The notes: generated from the letters alone by a model not told the origin. Shown: positions 34,603-43,773, counted from the first letter of the stretch. The stretch: 64,000 bases of DNA from Hyphomicrobiales bacterium (GCA_900470965.1 UCCS01000016.1:62001-126000); one strand, 5' to 3'. Translations and numbers: made by a program.

Positions 34603-35211
34603 ATGACTGAATCGGTTATTCGTCCGAACGTCGAAAATTCTCCCAACGTCTTCACGCAAGATGAAATCGGCTGGACGCCTTGGCTTGAACCTCTCTTCGA
34701 GTCCGATCTTACAGACCGGCATTGGGCAGGTCTTGTGGATGCTGCGCGGTCCAAGTCTCCATACTTCATGCTGCTCGTCCGAGATCCGGACACGCTGGAG
34801 GCGCGCACGAAGACGGACAAGGACATATTTTATAATACGACATCCGGCCTGCCTCGTGCGGAAAGGGAACTTGCCGCAACGGCCGCCTCGCGTACGAATG
34901 GCTGCATCTTCTGTGCATCCGTTCACTCGCGGTTTGCCTCCCATCACTCCAAGCGGACCGAAGACGTGGAACGGCTTCTGAAGGAAGGCACAGAAGTGGA
35001 TCTCGGCAGCCGTCGCTGGAACGCGGTGGTCGCGGCATCGGTCGCGATCACTGCAACGCCCACGAAGTTCGACGTCGAGGATATTGTGGGTCTTCGGGAG
35101 GAGGGGCTGTCGGACCTGGAGATTGCCGACGTTATTCACGGGGCAGCCTTCTTCAATTGGGCGAACCGACTGATGCTCTCGCTCGGTGAGCCGACGCCCG
35201 CGGGCCGCTAA
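34603..35211 (+). CDS. Alkylhydroperoxidase-domain protein, Avi_7169-like
   Basis: A 202-residue AhpD/CMD-fold protein with the redox motif CIFCASVHSRFASH (CxxC followed by His), preceded by a Glu-containing helix (LPRAERELAATAASRTNG). AhpD proteins reduce peroxides through the two cysteines and a proton relay. Here it may protect against, or use, a peroxide made by the flavin monooxygenase upstream. The ATG at 34603 with AGGAAG is chosen. It ends the operon and is followed by a hairpin. Confidence 0.88.
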   Translation: MTESVIRPNVENSPNVFTQDEIGWTPWLEPLFESDLTDRHWAGLVDAARSKSPYFMLLVRDPDTLEARTKTDKDIFYNTTSGLPRAERELAATAASRTNGCIFCASVHSRFASHHSKRTEDVERLLKEGTEVDLGSRRWNAVVAASVAITATPTKFDVEDIVGLREEGLSDLEIADVIHGAAFFNWANRLMLSLGEPTPAGR

Positions 35212-35230
35212 CGTCCATCTCGAAGGTTGA

Positions 35231-35253
35231 GGCGGGACCCGAAAAGTCCCGCC
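35231..35253 (+). terminator. Hairpin at the end of the Avi_7169-type operon
   Basis: GGCGGGAC / GTCCCGCC form a perfect 8-base stem with a 7-base loop, 19 bases after the stop codon. The run of T expected for an intrinsic terminator is absent, so termination strength is uncertain. Confidence 0.5.
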
Positions 35254-35600
35254 CGCTTCGCACCTGTCTGATCTGACAGGTTCGGCTGGGCGTAAGCAGC
35301 GCCAGTGACGGTTGGCGAAGGCTTCCCGACGATAAGCGTCCGCCGGCGATCGCCAACAAAAGAATTTTATTCCGGCATTGCCTTGAAAACGCAACGGTCG
35401 CCTTTTGTCTATTAAGCCGACAATTTTTTACCGCCTCGACCGCTGCAAGCCGGACCTATTTTTGCGTCAGCCAGGCCTTCACCTTGCGGCTGAAGGCATC
35501 CGATAGCCTACCCCAGCTGCACAAACTCTGAAACCGGAATACCCCCGTTTGGCGGCATCTCCTTGCGCTTGTGCTCAGGTCCGCTTGCCGTCCCGGCCCC
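35254..35600. other. Non-coding gap between convergent genes
   Basis: No complete gene was recognised. A short inverted repeat CCTGTC-TGATCT-GACAGG lies at 35263-35280. On the minus strand two short frames near 35460-35560 read like protein tails (MPPNGGIPVSEFVQLG after an AAGGAG, and LSDAFSRKVKAWLTQK in another frame). They could be the decayed end of a gene once following the SDR gene, but no family could be named. Confidence 0.4.
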
Positions 35601-36386
35601 TCACGTCATATAGACGCCACCGGTAACGTTGATGCCCTGGCCGGTCATGAAGCGGGCGCTGTCAGAGCATAGGAAGACAACGACGTCGGCGACGTCCTCA
35701 GGTGTTTCGATGCGACCGAGCGGTGTTTGCCCGACATATTCGTTGAAAACCTGCTCCGGCGTGATGCTTCGCAAGGTGGCCTCCCACTCGATCTCGCGGC
35801 TCTGCATGCCGGTCTTGACGAAGCCAGGGCAAACGGCATTCACCCTGATCCCCTGGGGAGCAAGCTCGCGCGCCAACGCCTGCGTCCAGCCGAGCACCGC
35901 AAACTTGCTCGCGGAATAGTGCGCCAGAAGCGGAGCGCCAACCTTGGCGGCCAGCGATGCGGTGTTGACGATGCAGCCGCGGCCCTGTTCCGAGAAATGA
36001 CGCCCGGCGATCTGGTTGGTCAGGAATATGCCGCGAGTGTTCACATCGAAGTTGAAATCCCATTCCTCGTCGGTCAGTTCCAGCGCCTTCTGCATGGTCG
36101 AAACCCCGGCATTGGCGATCAGGATATCAATGCTGCCCAGTTTCTCCAGCGCGGTCGAAAAAGCCGCCTGCACCGACGCGCGCTTGCGCACATCGACCTC
36201 GAGGGCAATCGCGCCGTTTCCGATTTCCTGCGCCGCCTTTTCGGCAGATCGCACATCGATATCCGCAATGGCGATCGTTACGCCCTGCCGGGCGAGCGCC
36301 TTTGCGATGGCAAGACCGATGCCGGTACCGCCTCCGGTAAGGAAGGCACGGCGCTCGCGTAGTTCTGGGAAACTCGGATGAGTCAT
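35601..36386 (-). CDS. SDR-family oxidoreductase
   Basis: A 261-residue classical short-chain dehydrogenase/reductase. It has the cofactor motif TGGGTGIGLAIA, IADID after beta-2 (NAD preference), NAG at 90-92, the catalytic Ser in NTASLAAK, YSASK (Tyr/Lys) and the VNAVCPGFVKTGMQ motif. It ends in GQGINVTGGVYMT. It is transcribed divergently from a BtpA/FGGY-kinase/HAD operon across 160 bases that contain possible operators. A role in polyol or sugar oxidation feeding that kinase is likely but inferred. Confidence 0.93.
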   Translation of the reverse strand: MTHPSFPELRERRAFLTGGGTGIGLAIAKALARQGVTIAIADIDVRSAEKAAQEIGNGAIALEVDVRKRASVQAAFSTALEKLGSIDILIANAGVSTMQKALELTDEEWDFNFDVNTRGIFLTNQIAGRHFSEQGRGCIVNTASLAAKVGAPLLAHYSASKFAVLGWTQALARELAPQGIRVNAVCPGFVKTGMQSREIEWEATLRSITPEQVFNEYVGQTPLGRIETPEDVADVVVFLCSDSARFMTGQGINVTGGVYMT

Positions 36387-36412
36387 GACTGCTCCTTATT
36401 ATGCTGCACCAC

Positions 36413-36437
36413 GATAAGAAACAAAATCGAACTTATC
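36413..36437. promoter_or_regulatory. Inverted repeat in the divergent SDR/BtpA promoter region
   Basis: GATAAG (36413-36418) and CTTATC (36432-36437) flank AAACAAAATCGAA. The inner A-rich CAAAATCGAAC and the nearby GTTCGTTTC at 36460-36468 resemble DeoR-family half-sites. Similar words (TTTGATTCGAAC, CAAACGAAAG) lie upstream of the DeoR gene at 39714. The pair may be operators for that regulator. Confidence 0.4.
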
Positions 36438-36546
36438 AAATGTTTTTTTTGTTTGCTTACGTTCGTTTCTCTGTCTATGCTTTCGACATCTCGCACCGGA
36501 CGGTCGTTTCGCCCGGAAAAGTCTGACGCCGCTAAAGGATCTGGAA

Positions 36547-37347
36547 ATGGTTTTTGACTGCTTTGGAGCCCGCAAGAAAGTCGTGATCTCCATGGCCCAT
36601 ATAGGGGCGCTGCCGGGTTCTCCGCTCTATGATGCCGATGGCGGCGTCCAGAAACTGGTCGATGGCGTAATGTCGGATGTGGAGAAGCTCCAGGCCGGCG
36701 GCGTGGACGCCATCATGTTCGGCAATGAAAACGACCGCCCGTATGTGTTCAAGGGCTCGCCGGAAGGCATCGCGGCCATGACGGCTATCGTGCAGGCGAT
36801 CAAGCCGTCGCTGAAAGTACCGTTCGGCGTCAACTACCTGTGGGATCCCCTGGCCAGCGTCGCCATCGGGGCCGTCACCGGCGCAAGCTTCGTACGCGAG
36901 ATCTTCACGGGCCTGTTCGCCTCAGACATGGGACTGTGGCAGCCGGATTGCGCCGGCGCCGCGCGCCTGCGCGCCACTCTCGGCCGCAAGGACATGAAGA
37001 TGCTGTTCAACATCAACGCGGAATTTGCCCATTCTCTCGACCAGCGCCCGATCGCTCTTCGCGCCCGGAGCGCCGTATTCTCCTCGCTTGCCGATGCGAT
37101 CCTCGTTTCGGGCCCGATTACCGGCCAGCCGGCCAATCAGTCGGACTTGCGCGATGTCTGCGACGTCATAAAGGACGTCCCGGTCTTCGCCAATACCGGC
37201 GTCAACATCGACAACGTCCGGGATATTCTCGGCATGGCGCAGGGTGTCGTCATAGGCACCCATTTCAAGGTCGACGGCAACACCTGGAATGCGGTTGACG
37301 CAAGTCGCGTCAAACGCTTCATGGACGTAGTCGAAACATTGCGCTGA
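36547..37347 (+). CDS. BtpA/SgcQ-family protein
   Basis: A 266-residue TIM-barrel protein of the BtpA family. The N-terminal VVISMAHIGALPGSPLYD and the later VGGVDAIMFGNENDRP-type and PVFANTGVN segments are characteristic. In photosynthetic bacteria BtpA affects photosystem I stability, while SgcQ homologues lie in sugar operons with unknown reactions. Here it is the first gene before an FGGY kinase and a HAD phosphatase, so a carbohydrate-phosphate lyase, aldolase or isomerase role is more likely than a photosystem one. No direct evidence gives the substrate. Confidence 0.88.
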   Translation: MVFDCFGARKKVVISMAHIGALPGSPLYDADGGVQKLVDGVMSDVEKLQAGGVDAIMFGNENDRPYVFKGSPEGIAAMTAIVQAIKPSLKVPFGVNYLWDPLASVAIGAVTGASFVREIFTGLFASDMGLWQPDCAGAARLRATLGRKDMKMLFNINAEFAHSLDQRPIALRARSAVFSSLADAILVSGPITGQPANQSDLRDVCDVIKDVPVFANTGVNIDNVRDILGMAQGVVIGTHFKVDGNTWNAVDASRVKRFMDVVETLR

Positions 37348-37361
37348 GACGGAACCGCTTT

Positions 37362-38870
37362 ATGACCGTTGTTCTTGGCCTGGATATCGGGACGACCTCG
37401 ACCATCGGCATCCTGGTCGGGCTACCCGACCGCATATTGGCGACCGCTACCCGACCGGTCACGCTTTCCTCCCCCCACGCCGGATGGGCCGAGGAGGACC
37501 CGGCCGAATGGTGGGCCAACGTGCGCGCCATCGTGACCGAACTCCTGAACGCGAGCGGCATCGAAGCGTCCGAGGTCAAGGCCGTCGGCGTCACCGGCAT
37601 GTTGCCGGCTGTGGTGCTGCTTGACGGCGAGGGTAACGTGCTGCGTCCGAGCATCCAGCAGAGCGATGGCCGTTGCGGGGCGGAGGTTGCCGAACTTCGG
37701 CAGGAATGGAACGAGCCCGATTTTCTGAAGCGAGCCGGCAATGGCATCAACCAACAACTCGTCACGGCCAAGCTGCGCTGGATCGAGCGGCATGAGCCGG
37801 ACGTCTTCTCCTGCATTGCCACTGTGTTTGGCTCCTACGACTACATCAACTATCGCCTGACAGGCAGCCGGGCCATGGAGCAGAACTGGGCGCTCGAAGC
37901 AGGTTTCGTGGATATTTCGACGGGCCTTGTCGACGAGGACCTGATCCGCCTTGCCCATGTCAGGCCAAACGTCCTTCCGCCCAAGCGGGCTTCGCACGAG
38001 ATCATGGGCTTGATCGATGCCCGCGGCGCGAGCGAGACTGGCCTGGCGGCCGGCACGCCAGTCGTCGGCGGCGCGGCGGACATGATCGCCTCGGCGCTCG
38101 GGGCAGGTGTCATTGATGCGGGCGACGTGCTCCTGAAATTCGGCGGAGCGGTCGACATTCTCACAGCAACCGATCTCGTCAAGCCCGATCCGCGCCTGTT
38201 TCTGGACTACCATCTCGTGCCGGGCCTGTTCATGCCGAATGGCTGCATGTCGACTGGCGGTTCGGCCCTCAACTGGTTCGTCGAGACATTTGCCGGAGGC
38301 GAGCGGGAAGCGGCGCGGGCCGCGGGGCGAAGCCTTCATCAGCATCTTGATGTCCTGGCTTCTGCCAAACCTGCAGGCGCGGACGGGCTGACCATTCTGC
38401 CATATCTGCTCGGGGAGAAGACCCCAATACATGATCCCGCAGCGCGCGGCGTCATTGAGGGGCTCACGCTTTCGCACGATATCGGCCATCTCTGGCGAGC
38501 CCTCCTGGAGGCCTATGCCTATGCGATTCGCCACCATATCGAGGTTCTGGTCGATATGGGCCACCATCTCAGGCGCTTCCTCGTGTCGGATGGCGGATCG
38601 CAGAGTACCGTCTGGATGCAGATCGTTGCGGATGTGCTGAATGCGCCGGTACAGCGCCTGTCCGGTCATCCTGGCTCCTGCATCGGGGCGGCATGGACGG
38701 CAGCGATCGGCGTCGGCCTTGAAAACGACTGGCGGGGCGTGACCCGCTTCGTCACCTTCTCCGAAGTCCTGCAGCCGCAGGCCGAGAACGTTGCTTCATA
38801 CCGGGAGGGTTACCTCCGCTACCGTGACCTCTACGAACGGCTCGCGCCGCGCTGGAGAGCCGGCTCGTGA
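37362..38870 (+). CDS. FGGY-family carbohydrate kinase
   Basis: A 502-residue sugar kinase with two actin-like domains. The N-terminal phosphate motif is LGLDIGTTSTIGILV; WAEEDPAEWW and AVGVTGMLPAVVLLD follow, and the ATP-binding domain includes LLKFGGAVDILTAT and FLVSDGGSQSTVWMQIVAD. It is close in layout to xylulokinase but lacks features that would fix the sugar. It starts 14 bases after the BtpA gene and overlaps the HAD phosphatase gene by four bases. Confidence 0.92.
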   Translation: MTVVLGLDIGTTSTIGILVGLPDRILATATRPVTLSSPHAGWAEEDPAEWWANVRAIVTELLNASGIEASEVKAVGVTGMLPAVVLLDGEGNVLRPSIQQSDGRCGAEVAELRQEWNEPDFLKRAGNGINQQLVTAKLRWIERHEPDVFSCIATVFGSYDYINYRLTGSRAMEQNWALEAGFVDISTGLVDEDLIRLAHVRPNVLPPKRASHEIMGLIDARGASETGLAAGTPVVGGAADMIASALGAGVIDAGDVLLKFGGAVDILTATDLVKPDPRLFLDYHLVPGLFMPNGCMSTGGSALNWFVETFAGGEREAARAAGRSLHQHLDVLASAKPAGADGLTILPYLLGEKTPIHDPAARGVIEGLTLSHDIGHLWRALLEAYAYAIRHHIEVLVDMGHHLRRFLVSDGGSQSTVWMQIVADVLNAPVQRLSGHPGSCIGAAWTAAIGVGLENDWRGVTRFVTFSEVLQPQAENVASYREGYLRYRDLYERLAPRWRAGS

Positions 38871-39550
38871 GTGATGCTGGCTTTCTGGCCGTTGCGTGGG
38901 ATATCGACGGAACGCTGGTCGACAGCGAGCCGTTGCACCATCGCGCACTTGTGGCGGCATCGCGGGGTTTCGGCGTCGACCTGTCCGATCTTCCGGATAT
39001 GGCGTTTCGCGGCGTCCACATGGGCGACGTCTGGAAGCTGTTGCGCTCCCGCCTGCCGCAAGGGCTCGCAGAACAGGAATGGCTGGACGCGATCAATCGG
39101 TACTATATTGAAAACCGGCACAGCCTGCAGGCCGTGCCAGGAGCGGTCGAAACCATCCGGATGCTCGCCGATATCGGCATTCCGCAAGTATGCGTTTCCA
39201 ATTCCTGCAGGCCCGTCGTCGACGCCAATCTCGATGCCATGGGCATTTCCTCCTGCATCCGTTTTTCGATCAGCCTCGATGATGTAGCGGAAGGCAAACC
39301 CTCGCCCATGCCGTATCGCAACGCGGCAGAACGCCTGAGGGTTTCGCCTGCATCGATCGTGGCTGTCGAAGACAGTCTCACCGGTCTCGTCTCCGCCAGG
39401 GCCGCAGGTCTCTATTCTGTGCTTTTCACTATGCAGGACGGCGGTCTCGAGGAAGAGGACACGGACCGACGACCGGATCTGACGATCGACGCGCTGGCCG
39501 GCGTCGCAGCGCTCTTTTCGACAGGCAATGCAACCAGTCATACGCGTTAG
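38867..39550 (+). CDS. HAD-superfamily phosphatase, beta-phosphoglucomutase-like
   Basis: A 227-residue HAD hydrolase of subfamily I. Motif I is WDIDGTLVDSEP (nucleophile Asp and acid/base Asp), motif II is VCVSNSC, motif III is the Lys in GKPSPMPY, and motif IV is VAVEDSLTGLVSA. The four-helix cap follows motif I. It probably removes phosphate from a sugar phosphate. The start is a GTG overlapping the kinase stop (GTGA). Confidence 0.92.
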   Translation: MSDAGFLAVAWDIDGTLVDSEPLHHRALVAASRGFGVDLSDLPDMAFRGVHMGDVWKLLRSRLPQGLAEQEWLDAINRYYIENRHSLQAVPGAVETIRMLADIGIPQVCVSNSCRPVVDANLDAMGISSCIRFSISLDDVAEGKPSPMPYRNAAERLRVSPASIVAVEDSLTGLVSARAAGLYSVLFTMQDGGLEEEDTDRRPDLTIDALAGVAALFSTGNATSHTR

Positions 39551-39713
39551 GCAAAATGTGCAGCCTGTACTTCCGCACAGAGGTGATCATAATCGCCTGT
39601 GCATGGCGTGTTTGATTCGAACAAGCTTTGTTTGAAACGCTTTCCCTTTCGGCTAAGCTAGCTTTTATCTTCGTCGCAACGGACATTGGCGACAAACGAA
39701 AGACAAGAGGCAG

Positions 39714-40547
39714 ATGGCGAGGGAACAGTCGGCGTTGAAAACGAATGAACGGCCCAAATTCCTGGCGCAGGTCAGGCAGGCCGCAATTGTCGAAGCGATC
39801 GGCCGCTTCGGCTCAGTGACCGTAAGCGACCTGGCCCAGCAGCTCTCGGTGTCGGAAATGACCGTCCGCCGCGATCTCGTAGAACTCGAAAAGGACGGCA
39901 AGCTTATTCGCACCCATGGCGGCGCGGTGAAGCCAGATCGTGCGCCGGCGATGCCGGTCAGCGAAAGTGCCGACAGCGAAGAGCCAGCCTTCGAAACTCG
40001 CCTTGTTCGAAACGAGAACCTGAAGAAGCGGATTGCTTCTGCCGCCGTCGATCTTGCCGCGGGAGCTCGCAGCATCGCGCTCGACGTTGGAACGACCACC
40101 TATTTCGTATCGGAAACCCTGACGGTACGTCCGCATACTAAGATCTTCACCAATAGCATTCGCAGCGCCGCACATCTGGCCGGAAGGGGAGCGGAGATCT
40201 ATCTCGCCGGCGGTCGAATCCGCGGCGAGGAAATGTCCACGAGCGGTTCTTCCGCCGTCAGTCAGTTCGAATCCCTGTGGTTCGACGTGGCCTTCGTCGG
40301 TGTTTCCGGCCTGACGCCAGAAGGGATCTTCGACTATTCGTTCGAAGAAACGGACATGAAGCGTATCTATCTTTCACGAGCGTCTCGGCGTGTGGTGTTG
40401 TGCGATTCAACCAAATTCAACAACATGTCTCTGGTGTATGTGGCCGCGTTGACGGAGTTCAATACGCTTATCTGTGACGAAATGCCGACGGGCGATCTCT
40501 ACAAGGCGCTGACCAACGCAAACGTGGAAATTATCGTCGCCAATTGA
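39714..40547 (+). CDS. DeoR-family transcriptional regulator
   Basis: A 277-residue DeoR regulator. The N-terminal HTH is VTVSDLAQQLSVSEMTVRRDLVELEKDGKLIRTHGGA. A sugar-phosphate-sensing domain follows with LDVGTTTYFVSETL, FTNSI and LYLAGG-type motifs. The upstream gap of 163 bases holds TTTGATTCGAAC and CAAACGAAAG words that may be its own operators. As in other DeoR proteins the effector is probably a phosphorylated sugar from the adjacent kinase pathway. Confidence 0.93.
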   Translation: MAREQSALKTNERPKFLAQVRQAAIVEAIGRFGSVTVSDLAQQLSVSEMTVRRDLVELEKDGKLIRTHGGAVKPDRAPAMPVSESADSEEPAFETRLVRNENLKKRIASAAVDLAAGARSIALDVGTTTYFVSETLTVRPHTKIFTNSIRSAAHLAGRGAEIYLAGGRIRGEEMSTSGSSAVSQFESLWFDVAFVGVSGLTPEGIFDYSFEETDMKRIYLSRASRRVVLCDSTKFNNMSLVYVAALTEFNTLICDEMPTGDLYKALTNANVEIIVAN

Positions 40548-40683
40548 CCGGGCCAGTTCCGGATGTCCGCGATGCAGTGTCCCTAAATTCGGATCACGAT
40601 TGCTTGCTGAGAACGTGCTTGTCCTTTGAAGAGGTAAATGCGCATTGCATGCATTGATCGTGCGAAGGATAATCCGCTGGAAA

Positions 40684-40728
40684 TTCCCTCGGAGTGAGGG
40701 GAGGGAAGGTTGCTATTTGTTGTTTTTT
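40684..40728 (+). terminator. Possible terminator after the DeoR gene
   Basis: TTCCCTC (40684-40690) pairs with GAGGGAA (40701-40707) across a 10-base loop. The following 30 bases are T-rich (CTATTTGTTGTTTTTTG). It lies about 135 bases after the DeoR stop, so it would leave a long 3' tail. The remainder of 40548-40806 shows no gene. Confidence 0.35.
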
Positions 40729-40806
40729 GTTAGAGATTGTTCTTTATTCGTGAATTGAGCCCTATGGCTCATTTCCGATGGGCAGAAGTCTCCGGACAGA
40801 AAAACG

Positions 40807-41901
40807 GTGCGCGCGATCATGTTCACTTCCTTGAAAGCCATTTATCCCGATCCGTCGGCCGGGGAGCGGCTGCCCTCGTTGATCGCCGATATCGGCCGTC
40901 ACAGCGGCGAGTTTCCGGTCCTGCTTGCCAACCATCTTCCCATGGTGCTCGAAGCCATGGGAAGGCTCGGCGCTTCACCCGCGCGGCTGGAGGAATATGC
41001 GGAGCATTACACGCGCATTCATGCCGTTCCCTTTCCGGCGGCGCCGGTCAGGCAGCTCGATGCCTCGAACTGGGAAACGGTGCTGGGGCAGCGCGAGCAT
41101 GAGGGCGACCTGCGGCGCTTCTTCCAGGGGGTCGTTGCCGAGATAGGCGGGCACGCAGCCATCCGGCGCTACCTGCCACGCCTCTTTCCCGGCGTTGCCG
41201 CTTCCGCCACCCATGGATTGATGAGGCTCGCCTATGCGGTGCTTCGCAGCGACGATACCGAAATCGCCGTCGCGCTCGGTTACTGGGCGGCCACCTACCT
41301 GTCTTACGACGCCATTCCGGCCGATCGCCGGCGCGACGTCATCGATCCGGTCGCTCTTTTGCTCGACATGCATGCCGATCCACGGCTTCGCAATATCGAC
41401 GCGCCGACCTATCTGCTCTGGAAATGGATCGAGGCCATGGGCAAGGTGCCGGCGTTTCAGGAGCGGCTCGGGCGTTTGGCGCCGTCGCCGGATCTGCTGG
41501 GCCGGATGCGCCCCGCATCCCTTGCGCTGTTTGCGGCGACAATGAGTTTCGAAGCCCTGCATGCCGTCACCGGCTGTCATTGGCTGCGGCTCGTCAGTCC
41601 CCATCTGGATGAGCCGCAACGCCTCGCCATGCATTTCTGGGAAGTCGTCATGGCGCTCTATACCAAGATTAACATGCCGGCGTTGCCCTCGCCGGAGGTC
41701 CTCGACCAATGGCGGACTGTGCCGGTGCCGCCGGATGAGATCATTGCCGCCGCTGCCGTCGCCTCAAATGACGAACACGACCATTCGCTGGTGTTTTCGG
41801 CATTCGAGGAGTTTCGCGATACCGGCGATCCGCTCTACAAGGTCGTCGCCGCGCGCCGCATGGGGCTGATCGATTTCGACGCGAATGCCCTTCAGGGGTA
41901 A
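40807..41901 (+). CDS. Questin-oxidase-like protein
   Basis: A 364-residue all-helical protein of the questin oxidase-like family (fungal AflY/GedK class). Fungal members take part in ring-opening Baeyer-Villiger-type oxidations of anthraquinones; bacterial members have no proven reaction. The family pattern is visible in the N-terminal NHLPMVLEAMGRLGASPARLEEYAEHY, RRYLPRLFPGVAASATHGLMRLAYAV and FEALHAVTGCHWLR segments. The GTG at 40807 is used; an ATG at 40819 is equally possible. It ends 61 bases before the convergent FAD monooxygenase gene, and the two may act on a shared substrate. Confidence 0.78.
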   Translation: MRAIMFTSLKAIYPDPSAGERLPSLIADIGRHSGEFPVLLANHLPMVLEAMGRLGASPARLEEYAEHYTRIHAVPFPAAPVRQLDASNWETVLGQREHEGDLRRFFQGVVAEIGGHAAIRRYLPRLFPGVAASATHGLMRLAYAVLRSDDTEIAVALGYWAATYLSYDAIPADRRRDVIDPVALLLDMHADPRLRNIDAPTYLLWKWIEAMGKVPAFQERLGRLAPSPDLLGRMRPASLALFAATMSFEALHAVTGCHWLRLVSPHLDEPQRLAMHFWEVVMALYTKINMPALPSPEVLDQWRTVPVPPDEIIAAAAVASNDEHDHSLVFSAFEEFRDTGDPLYKVVAARRMGLIDFDANALQG

Positions 41902-41962
41902 GTCACGGGCTGAACGTCGGGAATATTCTTAGCGCCCTGAGGACAGATGACGGGCCGGCGCC

Positions 41963-43438
41963 TCAGGCAGCGTCGCCGTCGAAGCAATATTCCGGCTGGA
42001 AATGGATCTTGTCGTAGCCGTCGAGCGACCGGTAGAAATGCTCGATATCGGCCTTGAAGAGGCCGCGGCAGATGCCGGCAACGAGTTTCGGCACGCCGGA
42101 TTTCAGTCCGGTGATGCCGTTGCATACAGGCCCAAGACTCGGGACCGCCGCATTGTTGAAGACATGGATGTTGGTGAGCATCGGCAAAGAGCCCGGCGTC
42201 TTCTCGAGGAATTCGAAAGCCGGGCCCAGATAGGGATAGGCCAGGAGATCGCGGTCATCCTCTCCCTCGTTCGGGATGAAGCGGTCCTCCCATGTCGCAA
42301 CCGAACCGATCAGGTTGGAAAGCTCCGGCCGGCATGAAAGATCGACGCGATAGCCCGTACCGAGCAGGAGGTGATCGAACCGAAAATCGCCGGCCGCGGT
42401 TTCTATGCAAATCTTCTCGCCCTCCATGGCGACCGACCGCACATGGGCGCCCGTCACCAGCCGGCACGCCTCATGTGCCATGGCGCGGTTGAACATCTCG
42501 TTGGTCGGCGGTGTCTTGAAGGCAAACATCCGCCGGGTAAATCTGTAGCGGCTGTGATCATCGAGATCGGCGAAATGGTTGAGAAAGCCGGGGAAATTCG
42601 ACCAATCAAGCAGTTCCGTGCGAGGCAGGACAGTCGAGCGCGCCAGAACCGTCACGGATACAGCGCCAGCCTCGAGAGCCGCGACCGCCCAGTCGAAGCT
42701 GGATGCGGCCGCACCGAGCACGCCGATCCGTTTGCCGACAAAGAAGCCGGCATCGATCTCATCACCGCTATGGGTCCAGTGCTGACGTGGAAGGTTTTCG
42801 CGGATTGCGCCCGGCACGTTCAGGCTGCCGGCCCCTTCGAGGCCGGTGGCCAGCACGACCTTGCGGCAGGAAAGCTCTCCTAGCACCCCTTCTCGTTCCA
42901 CAAGGAGGCGCAGATGCCCTTCATCGGGCTCGATCCGGATCAGTTTTGTATCGTTGTAAACATTCAGTGCAAGGACCGATCTGAACCAGCCGAGATATGC
43001 CATCCAGTCGATCCGATCGATCTTATCCAGCGTCTCCCAATGTTGCGGCCCATATGTGGCCTCGTGCCAGGCCCGATAGGTCAATGACGGAATTCCGAGA
43101 TCCGGCCCGGTGAGGGTCTTGGGTGAACGCAATGTGCGCATGCGCGCCGTGGTGATCCAGGGTCCTTCGCGGCCCTCCGGTGCAGCATCAATGAGGAGTA
43201 TGCGCTGGACGCCCTGCCGCTTCAGCCCAAAGGCAACCGACAGGCCAGAGAGACCTGCTCCCACGATGACGACATCTGATATCGCCTCGCCGGATGTGCG
43301 GCGTCGTTCCGGCACCCACTCGCGCAGGCCCGCTTCTATCGTTGTGAGGTCGCGCGCAACCTGCGCTTCAAGTGCGGCGACGGCCGCGGCACCAAATGCG
43401 GGGCGGTGTGGGGCTGAAACATCCATCGATGGCTGCAT
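41963..43438 (-). CDS. FAD-dependent monooxygenase/NAD(P)-binding oxidoreductase
   Basis: A 491-residue two-dinucleotide-binding flavoprotein. FAD binds at VVIVGAGLSGLSVAFGLKRQG near residue 56. A second Rossmann motif, KRIGVLGAAASSFDWAVAALEAGA, is for NAD(P)H. The spacing and the LLLGTGY motif resemble flavin-containing and N-hydroxylating monooxygenases. The ATG at 43438 has GGAGAAA upstream and is preferred over a longer open frame. It is divergent from the ABC operon at 43813 and convergent with the questin-oxidase-like gene. The substrate is unknown. Confidence 0.86.
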   Translation of the reverse strand: MQPSMDVSAPHRPAFGAAAVAALEAQVARDLTTIEAGLREWVPERRRTSGEAISDVVIVGAGLSGLSVAFGLKRQGVQRILLIDAAPEGREGPWITTARMRTLRSPKTLTGPDLGIPSLTYRAWHEATYGPQHWETLDKIDRIDWMAYLGWFRSVLALNVYNDTKLIRIEPDEGHLRLLVEREGVLGELSCRKVVLATGLEGAGSLNVPGAIRENLPRQHWTHSGDEIDAGFFVGKRIGVLGAAASSFDWAVAALEAGAVSVTVLARSTVLPRTELLDWSNFPGFLNHFADLDDHSRYRFTRRMFAFKTPPTNEMFNRAMAHEACRLVTGAHVRSVAMEGEKICIETAAGDFRFDHLLLGTGYRVDLSCRPELSNLIGSVATWEDRFIPNEGEDDRDLLAYPYLGPAFEFLEKTPGSLPMLTNIHVFNNAAVPSLGPVCNGITGLKSGVPKLVAGICRGLFKADIEHFYRSLDGYDKIHFQPEYCFDGDAA

Positions 43439-43745
43439 GGCGACATTTCTCCGGGAAACGACACCAAGGTATCGAGAGGGGGAAAGTTGTAAAGTGTTTG
43501 ATTGTGTTGTTTTCATTTTTTTCGCACACGCACTCTTCTTCGCAACACAAACGGCGGCTCCCTTCTGAGAACGAAACGGGGAAATATAGAGTGGAAAAAT
43601 ATCTTAGCAAAAACAATAGGATGAAAAATTAGACGCTACTGCCTTAAAATAAATCAGATCGCGGCTACGCATTGGTCATCCTGCAAAAGGATTAATCAGA
43701 GAGATCGACTTCGGTATGTTTTTTGTGATAGATGTGAATTTTTGT

Positions 43746-43773
43746 TTGACTTGAGTGCGGTCATAGCTAACCT
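43746..43773 (+). promoter_or_regulatory. Putative sigma-70-type promoter of the urea-derivative operon
   Basis: TTGACT at 43746 and TAACCT at 43768 are separated by 16 bases, about 40 bases before the binding-protein start. The surrounding 43517-43745 gap is very AT-rich and holds no recognised gene. Confidence 0.45.

Noticed and set aside
37422..38669. Long minus-strand open frame (415 codons) opposite the FGGY kinase
   Set aside because: It lies wholly over a gene with clear family motifs and its translation shows no recognisable domain; high GC content produces such frames.
41936..41967. CCTGAGG/CCTCAGG inverted repeat between convergent genes at 41901 and 41963
   Set aside because: The loop is 18 bases and no T-tract follows, so terminator function is not supported.
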